From assembly GCF_011386835.1 (NCBI RefSeq), contig NC_088804.1:36257549-36321548 (forward strand): a DNA stretch of 64,000 nt. Reading direction: 5' to 3'. The notes beneath the pieces are model-generated. The model made no database searches. It was not told the DNA's origin and worked only from the letters and a program-made list of their open reading frames with translations. Source of the DNA: Chrysemys picta bellii (taxonomy: Eukaryota; Chordata; Testudines; Emydidae). Position numbers and translations under genes: made by a program. Within the stretch, counting starts at the first letter, position 1. Each line of letters begins with the position of its first letter. Shown one piece after another: positions 1 to 11,416 of the stretch.

Positions 1-660
1 GGATGTACATGGGCCAGTAAGTGCACAACATACCGTTCAAATTAGACTGTACACCCCTCATGGTGTGCCCAAAAGCACCATGTAGCCAAGCCCTAAGATT
101 TGTCTTTCGCTGTGTAATAGCAGCAGTTGTTGATCCTGACCTGGTGAAGTGATTGGTGAACACCTTCTCTGTCAAGGTCATCAACCAAAGCAATGTAAGA
201 AAAGGAAAAGAAACTCTCTGTTTTCTAGAAAATGCTTTGATTTTTATTTGCCTCCTCAAGGTTTGGCATTGTTGTAGAACTGGAAAATATTCCCTTATTG
301 GTAGCTGGGAACATTAGGCCTGTTTTTCTCCAGGGGCTAAAACTAAAACCAATTTGAACACAAGAACTTTGCATTCCTTAATAAGATCTTTTTGCTCTCA
401 GAGGAGGTTGGCTCAGTCGAGTTAAGCTATAATACATTTGGGGGAACTGCAAAGTCAAGACAGCTAAACGTGCCAATATTGCTGCACAGACAGATATATA
501 TTCTGTGTATTTTACTTTTTAAATTACTTTTTATTGGTTTTTGTTATTGTGAAAGCACGTTTTTCATAAAAGTGGAGACAATAGAATGGTTAGCAACCAA
601 GCGACGTGATTCAAGATAGCACGTTTGATGGGAATGATTGATTCATAAACTCTTCTAATA
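1..660. other. Unassigned sequence, no gene seen
   Basis: No coding signal, RNA gene or recognisable repeat end was found. Composition is ordinary for vertebrate noncoding DNA. The open frame near 392-619 has no recognisable domain and is treated as chance. Confidence 0.5.
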
Positions 661-872
661 AGGCCCTGTCTATGATGGAGGATAACACTGGTTCAGCAAT
701 CAGTAACCAACAGAAGTGTAGCTGCACTGGTGGAACAAACCCCAGGAAGTTCAATCATTGCTAACCCCAGCCTGTGGCTGTCTATGGTTAGAGGTCAGAG
801 CCTGTGTAGCTATACTAGCTGGTGGCCACAGATTGCTGAATCGGGTTTAGTTCTGAGTAAAAACAAGGCCCT
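661..872. mobile_element. Short MITE with imperfect terminal inverted repeats
   Basis: The left end (aggccctgtctatgatgg) and the inverse of the right end (agggccttgtttttactc) align. Both arms contain ttcagcaatc at matching offsets, so the terminal inverted repeats run about 50 bp but are diverged. Flanking triplets are taa on the left and tag on the right, compatible with a decayed 3-bp target duplication. It is non-coding. The PIF/Harbinger-like assignment is inference from the 'GTCTA' end type shared with other elements in this window. Confidence 0.5.
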
Positions 873-1519
873 AGGTAAAGCTTGTGCCAAGCTCAAATAC
901 AGGGATTGATCCCTGAGAACTCAGCAACAGTAAGGGGGCAGGATGGCTCCACTACCCTCAAGCTATGGAGCAAAAGCATCCAGACTAAAACAGCCTCCGT
1001 TTGGTTTGTTTCCACATTCTGCTGGAGGAAGTGGCCAGTGAATCTATATATTTGTCCATCCACCAGCCAAGTTTTACACCTTCTTTGCCTCCTCCTCACA
1101 ACTCCCATAACAGCACAAAAGAAGCCCCAGGTGTGAACATCCCCCATGCATGATTCTAGCATTCTGCCTACTCCTTCCCCTTTGCTAACAATCCAGGCTT
1201 TGACCACAAATTTGTTGAATATATTCATTATTCACAATTATTTGGAAGTTACTTGCATGAATAATTTGGCTCTGCAGATCATTTGAATTGCAAGTTGCAA
1301 ATATTACAGGGAAACACACAGTTCCCTTTGTAACTTATATAATGAATTTTAACCAGCACAGCCCACATTTTGAATTATACGTTCATTTTAATCAGCTGAA
1401 AGTTGTGATATGTTGGTTAGTTATATACATCATCCAGTCAGGGAACAGAAACAGTCCATGTGACCCATCTGCACAGACTCAGTATGAATCATGAGTTCAA
1501 GTGCTTGATTTGTAATGAA
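873..1519. other. Unassigned sequence
   Basis: No convincing gene or repeat. Overlapping open frames near 882-1228 on both strands shadow each other and carry no domain. Confidence 0.45.
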
Positions 1520-1690
1520 AGACGTGCCGGGGCTCAAGCAATTTTTTTACTCTCATAACTGATGCAGCAAGCCCAGAGGTGCCGGGGCTCTGTACTGCCA
1601 GGCCCAGAAGTGCCGGGGCTATGAACTGCCAGGCCTAGAGGTGTCAGGGTACAGCCCTGGCACAAATTCAGCACTGCATAACTTGCACTT
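1520..1690. repeat. 31-bp tandem repeat within a GC-rich interspersed repeat
   Basis: Two full 31-bp units lie head to tail at 1571-1601 and 1602-1632. Each begins gcccagaggtgccggggctc or gcccagaagtgccggggcta and ends in actgccag. A degenerate third unit follows at 1633-1660, and a lone core (gtgccggggctc) occurs at about 1524. The units probably belong to one interspersed repeat whose outer ends I could not define. Confidence 0.65.
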
Positions 1691-1859
1691 TTAACAACTT
1701 AATACACAAATTTGAAATTCATTTTCAGTGAATATTTGAACGTTCAATCTAAAAATGGGTGTTGCCCTGAGTATTCATGCTAGCAAAGCTTCAGCACTCA
1801 GATATAGAACGTGTCAGAAAATATCTTCATCCCCACCCCTGCATCCTCCCCTCCCCCCA

Positions 1860-2108
1860 TGGAATTTTTGGGGACAAATAACTTTTGTTTGTTTGTTTCT
1901 TTCTTTTTTTTTAACAACCTTTAACATAAAATTTCAACTTTTCATCAAAAAAAGAGAAACTACCAAAAGCCCCCAAATGTTCCATTTTTCAGTTTTCCGA
2001 TGAAAAAAGTGTTGAAGAAAGCAGACTTCTCCACTGAAATGTGTTTTATGGAAACCCCAATTTTCTGTTGAAAAAAAATTCTGATGGAAATTTTTTTATC
2101 ATCCCTAC
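1860..2108. repeat. A/T-rich 'ttttca/tgaaaa' interspersed repeat, copy 1
   Basis: The segment is built of alternating ttttca and tgaaaa tracts (for example gatgaaaaa and ccaattttctgttgaaaa). Similar segments lie at 5.88-6.30, 16.26-16.58, 37.24-37.34 and 56.73-57.06 kb. The copies are too diverged for exact ends here. It is non-coding. Confidence 0.45.
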
Positions 2109-3432
2109 TCAGATATTCATGGAGAGAGTGGCAAACCCAGAAGAACTGAAAAGTACTTGTGAATCAATGAATATTTGCCAAAAACTTACCTCTCCTATTC
2201 ACTTCCCCTCTGCTATTCCACTACTATCCACTTCCTGTATCAAGTGTAGTAAAAACCTTTAATAACTGCTGAAGCCTGAGTATAAAGATTCAGGACAACT
2301 CAACAATGCTCTTCCTGTTCAGCCTCTATTATCTGATCCATCTTGCTATTAGTCATCCCAATCGCTCCCGTTCACCCAGAGAGACTCCCAGGAACCCCAC
2401 CACTTTTTCTCCTACATTTGCTTTCTTTTCTCCCTTTTTAGGACCTTGCATTATGGTGATCTTTCCTATCCCAGGAAAGTCACATTCCTTTGGAGCAGGT
2501 TCTGAAGATGATCATTCAAAAGCAGGGGTGCGTGAACTGAGCCAAGGAACTGAGTGCCCAGACTCATCTTAATGGTCTGGAGAACAAGGCAGCATTGCCC
2601 TTCCTTACCCCAAAATGATAGCCCTCTGGAGAAGAGGCAAACTTGGACACTGAAAGCTCAAAACTACCATTTCTAAATGCTGTGCATCACATGTGTATCT
2701 AATACGTGCAAAATGAAGCCTGTAAATCAATGCATGCTAATGGCCCAGTGTCACAGTTCTCGAGCAAGCAAATATCACATTGACTTTAATGGGAAATTTG
2801 CTTGCATAAGGTCTGCACGATCATGCATTAAAGGGTATAATTATGGTCTACGGAGAACCTAGACAATAATTCCTAGAATTGTTATTCTTCGTGATTGAAT
2901 TCTTAACTGTATATATAATCACCCATTTCTTCCTCGGCTGTAGAAGCTAGTCTCAACAATGAAAGCTCATCCCTGGCTTGCAATCCTGGCTTGGCAAAAG
3001 TAGTTCATTAGGGGGTTTAAAGGTAATTGTTGAACATCTTTGTCTCTTTCACTAGCAAAGCCTCAGTTAGACTTCGGTAAAGACACATAAAATTTCCATA
3101 AAGCTGCACATTATTATCCTAAAAGAAAGTGTCTCGCTCTTAACAGAAAGAAGGGATTGAAATGCTGTACAACCTCAGCAGCTGAACAAAATAAGTAAGA
3201 CAGACCAAAACTGCCGCCTACAGTAATTTTTTCCAGGGATGTTGTTAATTTCCCTGAGCAGGACTCTCTCCTTTCTCGGCAGTGCTCTCCCTAGTCTTGA
3301 TGTGTTCTGAATCCCTTTTGCACTGGGTTTCTCTGATTCTCCAGCAATTTTCCCCATAAAGGGGAAAAGCCCCACACACTCCCAGTCATAGTGAAAAGAC
3401 CAATCCTCTCCCCGTATCTCACCAAACCCCTT
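2109..3432. other. Unassigned sequence
   Basis: No gene, RNA or clear repeat ends recognised. Short open frames here have no domains. Confidence 0.45.
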
Positions 3433-3706
3433 TGGCTATGTCTACACAACAATTAGACACCCGCAGCTGGCCCATGCCAGCCGATTTGGTCTTGTGGGGC
3501 TTGGGCTGCAGGTTCTTTCATTGTTGTGTAGGCATCTGGACTCCAGTTGGAGCCCAAACTCTAGGACCCTGCAAGGTGGGAGGGTCCCAGAACTGAGCTT
3601 AGAAATCTACACAGCAATAAAACAGCCCCTCGGCCCAAGTCCCGCAAGCCTGAGTCAGCAGGCACGGGCCAGCCATAGGTTTTTCTATGTTGTGTTGACA
3701 TACCCG
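3433..3706. mobile_element. MITE with GTCTACA-type inverted ends
   Basis: The left end reads ggctatgtctacacaac. The right end, inverted, reads cgggtatgtcaacacaac. The subterminal sequence also mirrors: ggcccatgccagcc near the left and cgggccagccatagg near the right. Flanking triplets are ttt and ttg. The element is about 270 bp and non-coding. TIR style and short target duplication suggest a PIF/Harbinger-like non-autonomous element, but no transposase is present here to confirm this. Confidence 0.65.
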
Positions 3707-5875
3707 TTGTCTCACACCTTATCCCCGCATGCAAACTCTCATACTTCCCAGAGTGGTGGTGCTAGTCGGTCAGAACAGATGCCCGTAATCTGTCCAATTT
3801 AGAACTATGCCTCCCAATTATCTTTGAAAAAATATTCAGTTTAACACTTTTAAACACACTTCTAGACTAAGGACATCACTGTGTTGAACGTAAATGAACA
3901 CCAACAACTGAAAGATGGCCTCATTCTTCGTGGTCCTACATATTCAAAGGAGCAAACTATCACAAACTAAGAAGTACCTGTAGCACATGGGTGTTTCCCG
4001 CTAGCATCCATAGTGAGAATACTATGATAGAGCTTGTAAATTGAATTTCCTTATAACTCAGTGGGTTTTTTTCGTTCAATTTTTTAGTATTAACTTTCTT
4101 CTCTGAGTTTCAACCAAAAGGTGGGCAAAGTTCAGAGGTGACACAGGTTCTTAACAGTAAGTGGTACATGTGACTGTGCCCCTAACATTACACCAACTTT
4201 ATCTCCATTAGACTCATGTCCACTTACACCAACTTAGCCCCACAGAATCAGGCTCCATCACCTCTAACAGAAGTTTCACCTGCTTACATACGCTGTGAAT
4301 TTGGCCCTGAAAGGTTATGGTTGTTCAATCCAAAATTAATTCACTTGCATTGTACAGATGTAGTATTTTTACACTGGGATTTTCCAAGGAGCTGGAAGGA
4401 GTTACGGGCTCAAGTTCTATTGCATTTTAGTTTCTCAGTGGGAGCTTTGTGAGCAAGTTAATGTTGCAATGAAGCCTTTAATTTTTTCATGTTTTTGAAT
4501 TTTGTGAATTTAAATTTGCATCTTTTTTTTAGGCTTCTGCACTTGTCACAGAGATAGAACTCTATTCCTCTTTCCTCTTTATTGTGGGCATGAAAACGGA
4601 AAAAAGGAATTGCAGCAACATATTTCTGAGAGTCCTAACAGCCGTTCCTCTCTGATATTTCTAAAGCATATTTTTTTTCTTTAAATCACAATCAAATCCA
4701 TGCTCTGACCGTGGCTTTGGGATGAAGTACTGGTTTTGTGTGAAGTAAATTTCCCCAAATAAAGTTGATTTCTCTCTTCCGTTTGAGGAAGAAATTTGTA
4801 CACAGTGCAAGTGAGGCATAACCCACTCTAGGGAATGTAGGATGAGCAAGCGAACGAAAATAGAATTCACTCTCTGATGAAAATTCCTCTGATGCATCAT
4901 CAAAGGAGAAACGAGTTGGTAGTGGGGCTTTTGTTTTTTTTTTGTTCTGCCCCAGAACCCTATCTTAAAATGAAAACTGCCTTACTAGAAGCTACAGAGG
5001 CACTAAGTGATGTTTCAGCACAGCAACTAGTGATATAAAACACAGAAAGAGCAGGGAGGAGCGGTTTCCATTAAGCAACAAACAACCCAGCCAAGCTACC
5101 TGCTGATTGCCTGTTCACTGGCAATACAGGGAGATTCACTGTATGCTTCTGATTTTTTTAGCTTCCTAAACTTCATCTTCCTTCCTTAGGTGATTATAAG
5201 AGAAATGACAGCAGTGGTAGCTAAGCATGACAGGGATGGTTCTGACACCGAGATGAGGCAGGTGCCTGTGGCAGAATAAAAGGAGGACAAGAAAGTAGCA
5301 ATTTAATAGAAATTAAATGTGTGTAGTACAGAGGATACTACCATTATCCCCTGCAGTTACTAATTATGTCCCTGGTGAGGAACCAAGTTCTTTGGCCAGA
5401 AGCCTTAGGGAAGGTAGAAGGGTTTATCCATGTGCAGCCATGTATAGCAAATACATATGCCTAGGATAAAGCGAGAACTTCTCTGATTACCACTTCTTTG
5501 GGGATGAAATTTCCACAGCCTTAGCCCAAATCATCTTGGTCACGTAGTAGCTAGATTTTGTAAAACAAGTGCTGACAAAAGACAGACAAAGCACTCCGGG
5601 GACTCCACCAATGGGCATTTCAACAAAAGCAAGGCCAGCCCTTGCATCAAAAATGAATAGTTAGAATCCTGCTTTGAAAAGCATAAGGACCGTATGTATA
5701 CTTGCTATGGTTTAAAGAAAAATCTGCAGCTTCCAAAATATTGTATCAGTTAGCAAAACAATATTGACTATCTATCCTTGATCATAAAAATCCATCCATA
5801 TTAAAGAAGAAACCTGCAACTAGTTTTAAAGCCCCGTGCTCAGATTTTGTGTTAAAAAGGATTTTATGCGAGCTA
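3707..5875. other. Unassigned sequence
   Basis: Over 2 kb with no supported gene or RNA. A short stretch near 4190-4270 resembles the palindromic 'ttacaccaac' type of reptile repeat but is too decayed to delimit. Confidence 0.45.
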
Positions 5876-6302
5876 GTTGGGAATCAGAATTTCCATCCTG
5901 TGGAAAAATTCCAACATCTCTAATTTTGTTTTCTTTTTCTTCATTTTGAGTTGGAAGGAAAAGACAAAATTTCCCATTAAATTTAATTTCCAAAAGAATT
6001 GTATTTTGGCTCAGTTTGTTTTAATAAAAATCAAAACATTTCATTTTCATTTCAATTTTTTTAAATATAAAATTTAATACAATTTGAAAAGAAAAGTTAT
6101 TTCTAAAACAAAACATTGAAACATTCCATTTTGAAAATGTGGATACGGACCATTTTGACAATGTCAAAGTGCTTTGTTTTGATTTTTTTTTTAATATTTT
6201 TTCTTCAAAATCTACATGTTCCTGAGGAAACTTCTGATTTCGACAAAATGGCATTTTCCAATGGAAAAACATTCCAGAGGAAAATGTTTGACCAGTACTA
6301 GA
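5876..6302. repeat. A/T-rich 'ttttca/tgaaaa' interspersed repeat, copy 2 (longest)
   Basis: This is an about 425-bp A/T-rich segment of ttccat, gaaaat and ttttga blocks on both strands, ending in gaccagtactag. Comparable ends (agctgggtgg, catccagctg) border the copies at 37.24 and 57.05 kb. That suggests a family with ends of the form AGCTGG...CCAGCT. Open frames on both strands here are by-products of stop-poor A/T tracts and are not credible proteins. Confidence 0.5.
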
Positions 6303-6494
6303 TTTTACAAGAGTTAAGGGTCAGATTTTCTAATGCTCAGTACCCACAGCTTGCAGCTAGATTTTCTAAAGAGGCCAGTTCCCCTTTAGGTACCCAATGG
6401 GGGTTGCTCTAAATTGTGCCAGGTGAAAAATGGTCCCAGAATCAGGAGAGTAGCTCAAAAATACCTTTTCCTCCCCTCTCCTCTGGTCAGGGGT

Positions 6495-6716
6495 GGCAAG
6501 CAGCGGGGGCGGCCTGCTGGTCGCTGTAGGGGCAGCAGTCAGGGAGCCTTCAGCGGCATGCCTGCGGGAGGTCCGCCGGTCCCGCTGCCGAATTGCTGCC
6601 GAAGTCGCGGGACTGGCGTACCTTCCTCAGGCATGCCGCCGAATCCGCGTTACCAGCGGACCTCCCGCAGGCACACCACCGAAAGCCGCCTGACTGCCGT
6701 GCTTGGGGCGGCAAAA
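6495..6716. mobile_element. GC-rich palindromic non-autonomous element
   Basis: Very GC-rich compared with its flanks. A perfect 17-bp inverted repeat joins 6560-6576 (gcctgcgggaggtccgc) to 6656-6672. A second, smaller mirrored pair centres on the gcatgcc motifs at about 6557 and 6631. A 200-residue open frame crosses it, but the same stretch is open in other frames, as expected for GC-rich noncoding DNA. It is probably a DNA-transposon derivative; its outer termini and family are unknown. Confidence 0.5.
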
Positions 6717-8019
6717 TACATAGAGCTGCCCCTGCCTCTGGTCCTACACAAAGCGGAGTTCAGCAGGCTCAAGGATCTAGCTCTAAGATTTGGTCCTAAT
6801 ATTAAAGGAAGGCTCCACTATATCCATGTGAACAAAGGCAGTATGTTCCCACTGAAATTTCTCAAGCAGATCTGCATGGGTGCACTATGTTCACCTGTCT
6901 GTCTAGCAGGTAGTCCCTATACTGAGTGTCAGCTCTCCTCAGTGTCAAAAACACAGTTTGTTCACTTTTGCCCTATTGACCTTTCTAAATGCCAACAGTG
7001 TATCAAAAGCAGATAGCCATACAAGCAGCATTGCAAAGAGTAACCAAGTGCAACTAACATCATCCAACTGCACACTGGTCAAGCAAGGCACCAGGAGGAA
7101 TAATAACTTTGGACTGATCTCTCTTCTCTTTCATGGTATCACTTGATTTCAGCAAGCAGAGTGGCACTATTTGAGTTCCAAATAGCATCATCAAAGTATT
7201 TTGGCATAAATAAGAATATGTGACTAAATGCATCAACGTGTAGACTAGGCGCCAGGCCAGGAAGTTAATTGCAGGACCACAGATAGTGTACATTCACAAG
7301 AGGACAATCAAGCAGCAATGCACAGCTACTGCCCACTGGACATCATTTTCTCTTTTTTTCTGCTCTGTGCCTTGCTAACATCAGCTGCCCTTTGTGTCAT
7401 ATTTGTGTTGACAAGGCTCACGGTGGCTCGAACCTCTTAAAAAAGTACAGAAATTATTTTGCCGAACGGCATAGCTGCTTTTGTCTCTCTGCCCTTTCTC
7501 CATGATTTATGACTCAGACACGGTTCATGTTGTGAAGGTCGAAGAGGCTTGTGCACGCATTCTTTTCACGGGGAATGCCCTACTTGCTTGGGACTTCCTT
7601 TAATGTGAAGAAGAAGCCGTAAAATGAGTTGTGTTTATCTTGTAAGTTGCACGCCAAGATGTGACTGACCTTGTTAAGCAGTATAGTAATTTCAGAAGAT
7701 GGATAATCCTTTCTGTAACTATATTTTTATTATTTTCAGACGGCAAACAGACTTACTGGAAATCTCCACTTGTTTTTCTCTGCCCGGCCCTACCCAAGTT
7801 TGCAGAATAAGAAACACTTGTCATCCTGGTTAAAAGCAGGAAATGTCATTTAAAGACTCTAATGACCATTGGCATTTCCAATCCGTGTTCTGTAGGAAGC
7901 CATCTTGATACTAGCAAGGCAAGACTGACCAAAGGGCATCTGTAAATAAGTTGCAGCCCACTTGACTAATCACCATCAGCAGCAATCAGTAATCATCACT
8001 AAAAGAGCTCTATTTAAAG
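6717..8019. other. Unassigned sequence
   Basis: No supported gene, RNA gene or repeat. Composition is ordinary. Confidence 0.45.
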
Positions 8020-8130
8020 AGTGTTGGAACGTAAGCATGATTCAGTGGTCAAGACACTACCCCAGGACTTGGGAGACCAGAATTCAAGTCCCTGCTCCAT
8101 CACAGCCTTCCCGTGAGACATTAGAAAGAA
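8020..8130 (+). mobile_element. Old tRNA-derived SINE fragment
   Basis: A decayed pol III head is visible: an A-box-like segment (gattcagtggtcaagacac) followed by a B-box-like segment (gaattcaagtccc). The expected 'ctgctc-atcacag-cttcc-gtgaga' body follows. It is cut off on the right by the A/T-rich end of the next element at about 8131. Loss of key box bases makes transcription unlikely. Confidence 0.6.
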
Positions 8131-8210
8131 CTCCTGAGGGAATTCTGCACCAAAAAAATAAAAATTCTCCGCACAATAGTTTAAAATTCTGCATGTTTTA
8201 TTTGGACAGA
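8131..8210. mobile_element. A/T-rich end of an interspersed repeat ('gaattctgca' type)
   Basis: The motif aattctgca or aattctccgca recurs three times at about 20-25 bp spacing around poly-A stretches, after a leading ctcctgaggg. It sits directly at the break in the SINE and directly before the GC-rich block that follows. It may be the left end of one insertion running to about 9.3 kb, but I found no matching inverted right end. Confidence 0.4.
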
Positions 8211-8379
8211 GGTGGGAGATCACCCTGCAGCCCCACCCTCTCCAGGACATGGACTTGGTGGTGAGGCTGCACCCGATCCTGACACAGCACACGGTCTGGG
8301 CCTGCCACAGAACCCCCCCCCAAGCCCTGCCCCTCTGCACCAGGAGCACTAGGTGTGGGCAGGCAGGAGCCAAGTGTGG

Positions 8380-9165
8380 AGGGACTTAGTGTGGGGAGAT
8401 CCAGATGTGGGGTGAGAGGGTTCTGTGTGGGGCTATCTGGGTGCGGGCAGCTCAGTGGGGGATGTGGATGCACGAAGGTTCCAGGTGTGAGGATAGGGGG
8501 TCCAGGTGAAGTTGGTTGGGGCTCAGCATGGGGTTCTGGGTGTGGGAGGATGGGGCTCTGCAGGGGGGGGTCTGGTTCCTGGAGGAGTGGGTTTTGGTGG
8601 GGTGCAGGATCTGTGTACAGCTGCTTGGGGTTCAGTGGGGTGGTGAGCCAGGAGGTGCTGGGTGGTTTGTTGGGGTCGTAGAGGTGCATAGGGGATGGGC
8701 CTTGTCCAGTGCAGAGGGCTCAGTGGGGGGTTGTCTGGGTGCAGGGGTGAGGGTCCAGATGCAGGAGGGTGGGGCTCATTGGAGAGAACCGGGTGCATGG
8801 GGGTTGGGTCTGGATATGGGGGTGGGGGTCCAGATGCATGGGGGCTGGGTGAACAGGGGAGCAGCTCCCATATAGTGACTCCTCCCTCCACAGAGAACGA
8901 GTGATGGGGGCAAGAAGTAGGGGGGATGCAGAGCCGGGAGAAGTTTATGGGGTGGGTCTCGGGGACTAGCAGCTGAGCCTGGCACAGGGTAGGAGTCACT
9001 TGCCAGGGCATCCCCAGTCCCACCCAGTGCAGGTGCAGGAGGTAAGGTTCAGCAGGGAGGGTCCTGGTGCAGGAGCTCCATGGGAGGGGGGTCTGGGTAT
9101 GGAGGGTCCAGATGTATGGGGGGTGGATGGACTGGGGCATCCTTAGCCCTATTCCACCCCCTCAC
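8380..9165. repeat. G-rich degenerate minisatellite
   Basis: About 780 bp of strongly strand-biased, G-rich sequence. Units of roughly 25-45 bp with cores such as ggggtctgggtg, gggggtccagatg and catgggggttgggtc recur without clean periodicity. There are dozens of G runs of three or more on the plus strand. The strand asymmetry creates long artefactual open frames on both strands (for example 8523-9140); these are rejected as genes. The family is unknown. Confidence 0.7.
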
Positions 9166-10653
9166 CCTCTCGCAATGATTTACCTCTCTACTGGCTGCGA
9201 CCACGCACCCACACTGCTGGGGAGGGGCACTTGGCCATGCTTGTGGGTTCCCCACCAGAAAGTCATTTTTATGTTCATATCTATAGCTCTCCTGGAATAG
9301 GTCTGGAATTCAGGCAGGTCAGAGCTGGCAGACCTTAGCTAGCCAAAACTCACATTGGCCTTGGGGAGGTTTGCTTGGGTAAGGGACTGCAGGATGCGTT
9401 CAGCACTTATGCAGCCCAGCAGAAAAACTTGACCCGCTCAAGGCAAGTTTATCAAAGCCCCCAAACTTTCCAGATGGGAACTTTAGTTGCTCTGATAAGA
9501 GTGGCCACAATATTTAGCAAGCGACCTAAGACCTCAGTGTAGTTCCTTGGTTCTTAATTGGCATCCAGTGGCGAACATGACGTTTCCCATACATGGAACT
9601 TTGCAAATCCAGGCCCAGAACATTCAATCAAAGAAATAAGGAAGGTCTTTAGGGCTAGGTATACCTGGGCTCTGTGTAGAAAGATATTGTTTCATTTTTT
9701 TGGTGTGTTTACATCTAGACTCATGTACAAAGCAATCCCACAGGTAATCAGGCTTGTGGATAATGCGAGGTATATTACATGTCAACATATATAGAGGAAA
9801 GATTAAATATCCCACTGCTATAATAAATTAAATGCAGAATACCGTATTTCACACCCCCTTACCCTATCACTCATTCTTGCAAGTAATATATGTGGCGTCA
9901 ACAATAGCTACATATACATAGCTGATGGATTCACCCTTGATTTCTCACTTCTTGTAACAATACCAAAATTTCAGGCATGCATATAATCTGTGGCTACTTT
10001 ATCAAGGCTAACACAGTTTGAATATGCTTCAGTGGGTCAACCACCTGCCAAAAGAGTAGCTGAATCAAGCTGTTCCAGATCATTGGTACTTTAATTATTA
10101 TATGCACAAATGGCTCTTGGAACAGCAGAAAGCTCTACATGAGTGCATTGGCAAGCACTCCATGGATAAAAGAGCTAAGCTCTACTTGCTGATTCCGATG
10201 ACTAGCTCATCCACTATTTTCCAGTTGTTTGGGTTCATATGGATATGGTGGAATGGTGCTGTAGACATTTAGCCACGTATGGTATGAAGTTAATTGTCTA
10301 CATACCTGAACCATGCCTAAAGGGTATTCCAGTGACTAGCAGTAATTGTGCATCAGCCATTATGCACAATGGAGAAAGGGTAGAGCCTATGGCAAGAGCA
10401 ATCTTTGGCAAAACCAACCATGCTCTACATTAAAGGAAAAGGTGAAGTCAAATTCTACACGTCACACAAAACTGCAGAGACAACCTGTGACATAAGGCGG
10501 GTTCTCAGGTCATGAACAGGTGTGGGGGTTGTGATTACCCTAGATTTTCCATATTGCTAAATGGGAGGGGATTCCCAGAAGGACATTAGCTAGATGAGAG
10601 GGGAATCTCAGGGGTCCCACTATGAAAGAGGTTGAGAACCATTTTTCTGTACC
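9166..10653. other. Unassigned sequence
   Basis: No gene, RNA gene or bounded repeat recognised. Confidence 0.45.
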
Positions 10654-11416
10654 GGGGCTTGTCTACATCATGCCACCATCTGAACTATAGTGCTGTGAAG
10701 CATAGGCGCCAACTTCTGCTGGTGCCAGTGGGTGCTCAACCCACCTCTGCCCCCAGCCCCACCCCGACTACAGCCTTGCCCCACCCCTCCTGCCCCTGCC
10801 CTGCCCCTATTCCAACCCCTTCCCCAAAGTCCCAGCCCCAACTCCGCCTCCTCCCTCCCCCTATTGGACTCCTTCCCCAAATCCCAGCCCCGGCCCCACC
10901 TCTTCCCCTGAGCGAGTTGCATTCCTGCTCCTCCCCCCTCCCTCACGGAGCTTGGTATGCCGCAAAACAGCTGTTTCGTGGGGACAAGCGCTGGGAGCTA
11001 GGGGGAGAAGCGGGGACACGGCGCACTCAGGGGAGGAGGCGGAGGCAGAGGTGAGGTGAGGCAGGGAGGGTGGGGAGGGGAGCTTGGCTGCCAGTGGGTG
11101 CAGCGCACTCACCAATTTTTTCCCGTGGGTGCTCTAGCCCTGGAGCACCCACGGAGTTGGCACCTATGGTGTGAAGTGTAGAGCACTCAACGGATTGCGT
11201 CTAAGTGGCCTGTGTAGCCCCTGCAGGTGCAAACTAAAAGTTACCTAGTTCATCTTGACGTCATCTTGTTTAGAACCAGGGCTATGTTAACAAGAATTAA
11301 GTACCTTTTAGTCTGCACCAGCAGGGTCTACATGGACCAGTTAGAATGCAAGACATTAAGCCCTCTGCACTTCACACCTCCATAGTCCAGACTGTGGTAC
11401 CATGTAGACAAGCCTC
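10654..11416. mobile_element. MITE interrupted by a nested hAT element
   Basis: The left arm (10654-10708) begins ggggcttgtctacatc. The right end, inverted, begins gaggcttgtctacatg, and the arms stay alignable for about 50 bp (ccatctgaactatag versus cagtctggactatgg). The left arm is broken at about 10700 by a hAT insertion and resumes at about 11169. Without the insert the element is about 290 bp. It is non-coding and belongs to the same GTCTACA-ended group as elements at 3.43, 20.72, 40.56 and 61.45 kb. Confidence 0.7.
10701..11168. mobile_element. Non-autonomous hAT element nested in a MITE
   Basis: Terminal inverted repeats are cataggcgccaact on the left and, inverted, cataggtgccaactc on the right. 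It is flanked by ctgtgaag (10693-10700) and gtgtgaag (11169-11176), an 8-bp duplication with one mismatch, diagnostic of hAT transposition. Subterminal tgggtgctc motifs also mirror. The interior is C-rich and makes chance open frames on both strands. The target fits the Ac-type pattern nTnnnnAn. Confidence 0.8.

Noticed and set aside
8198..9140. Long minus-strand frames with Pro/His-rich translations
   Set aside because: They are the complement of a G-rich minisatellite; residue content reflects C-rich repeats and no domain is present.
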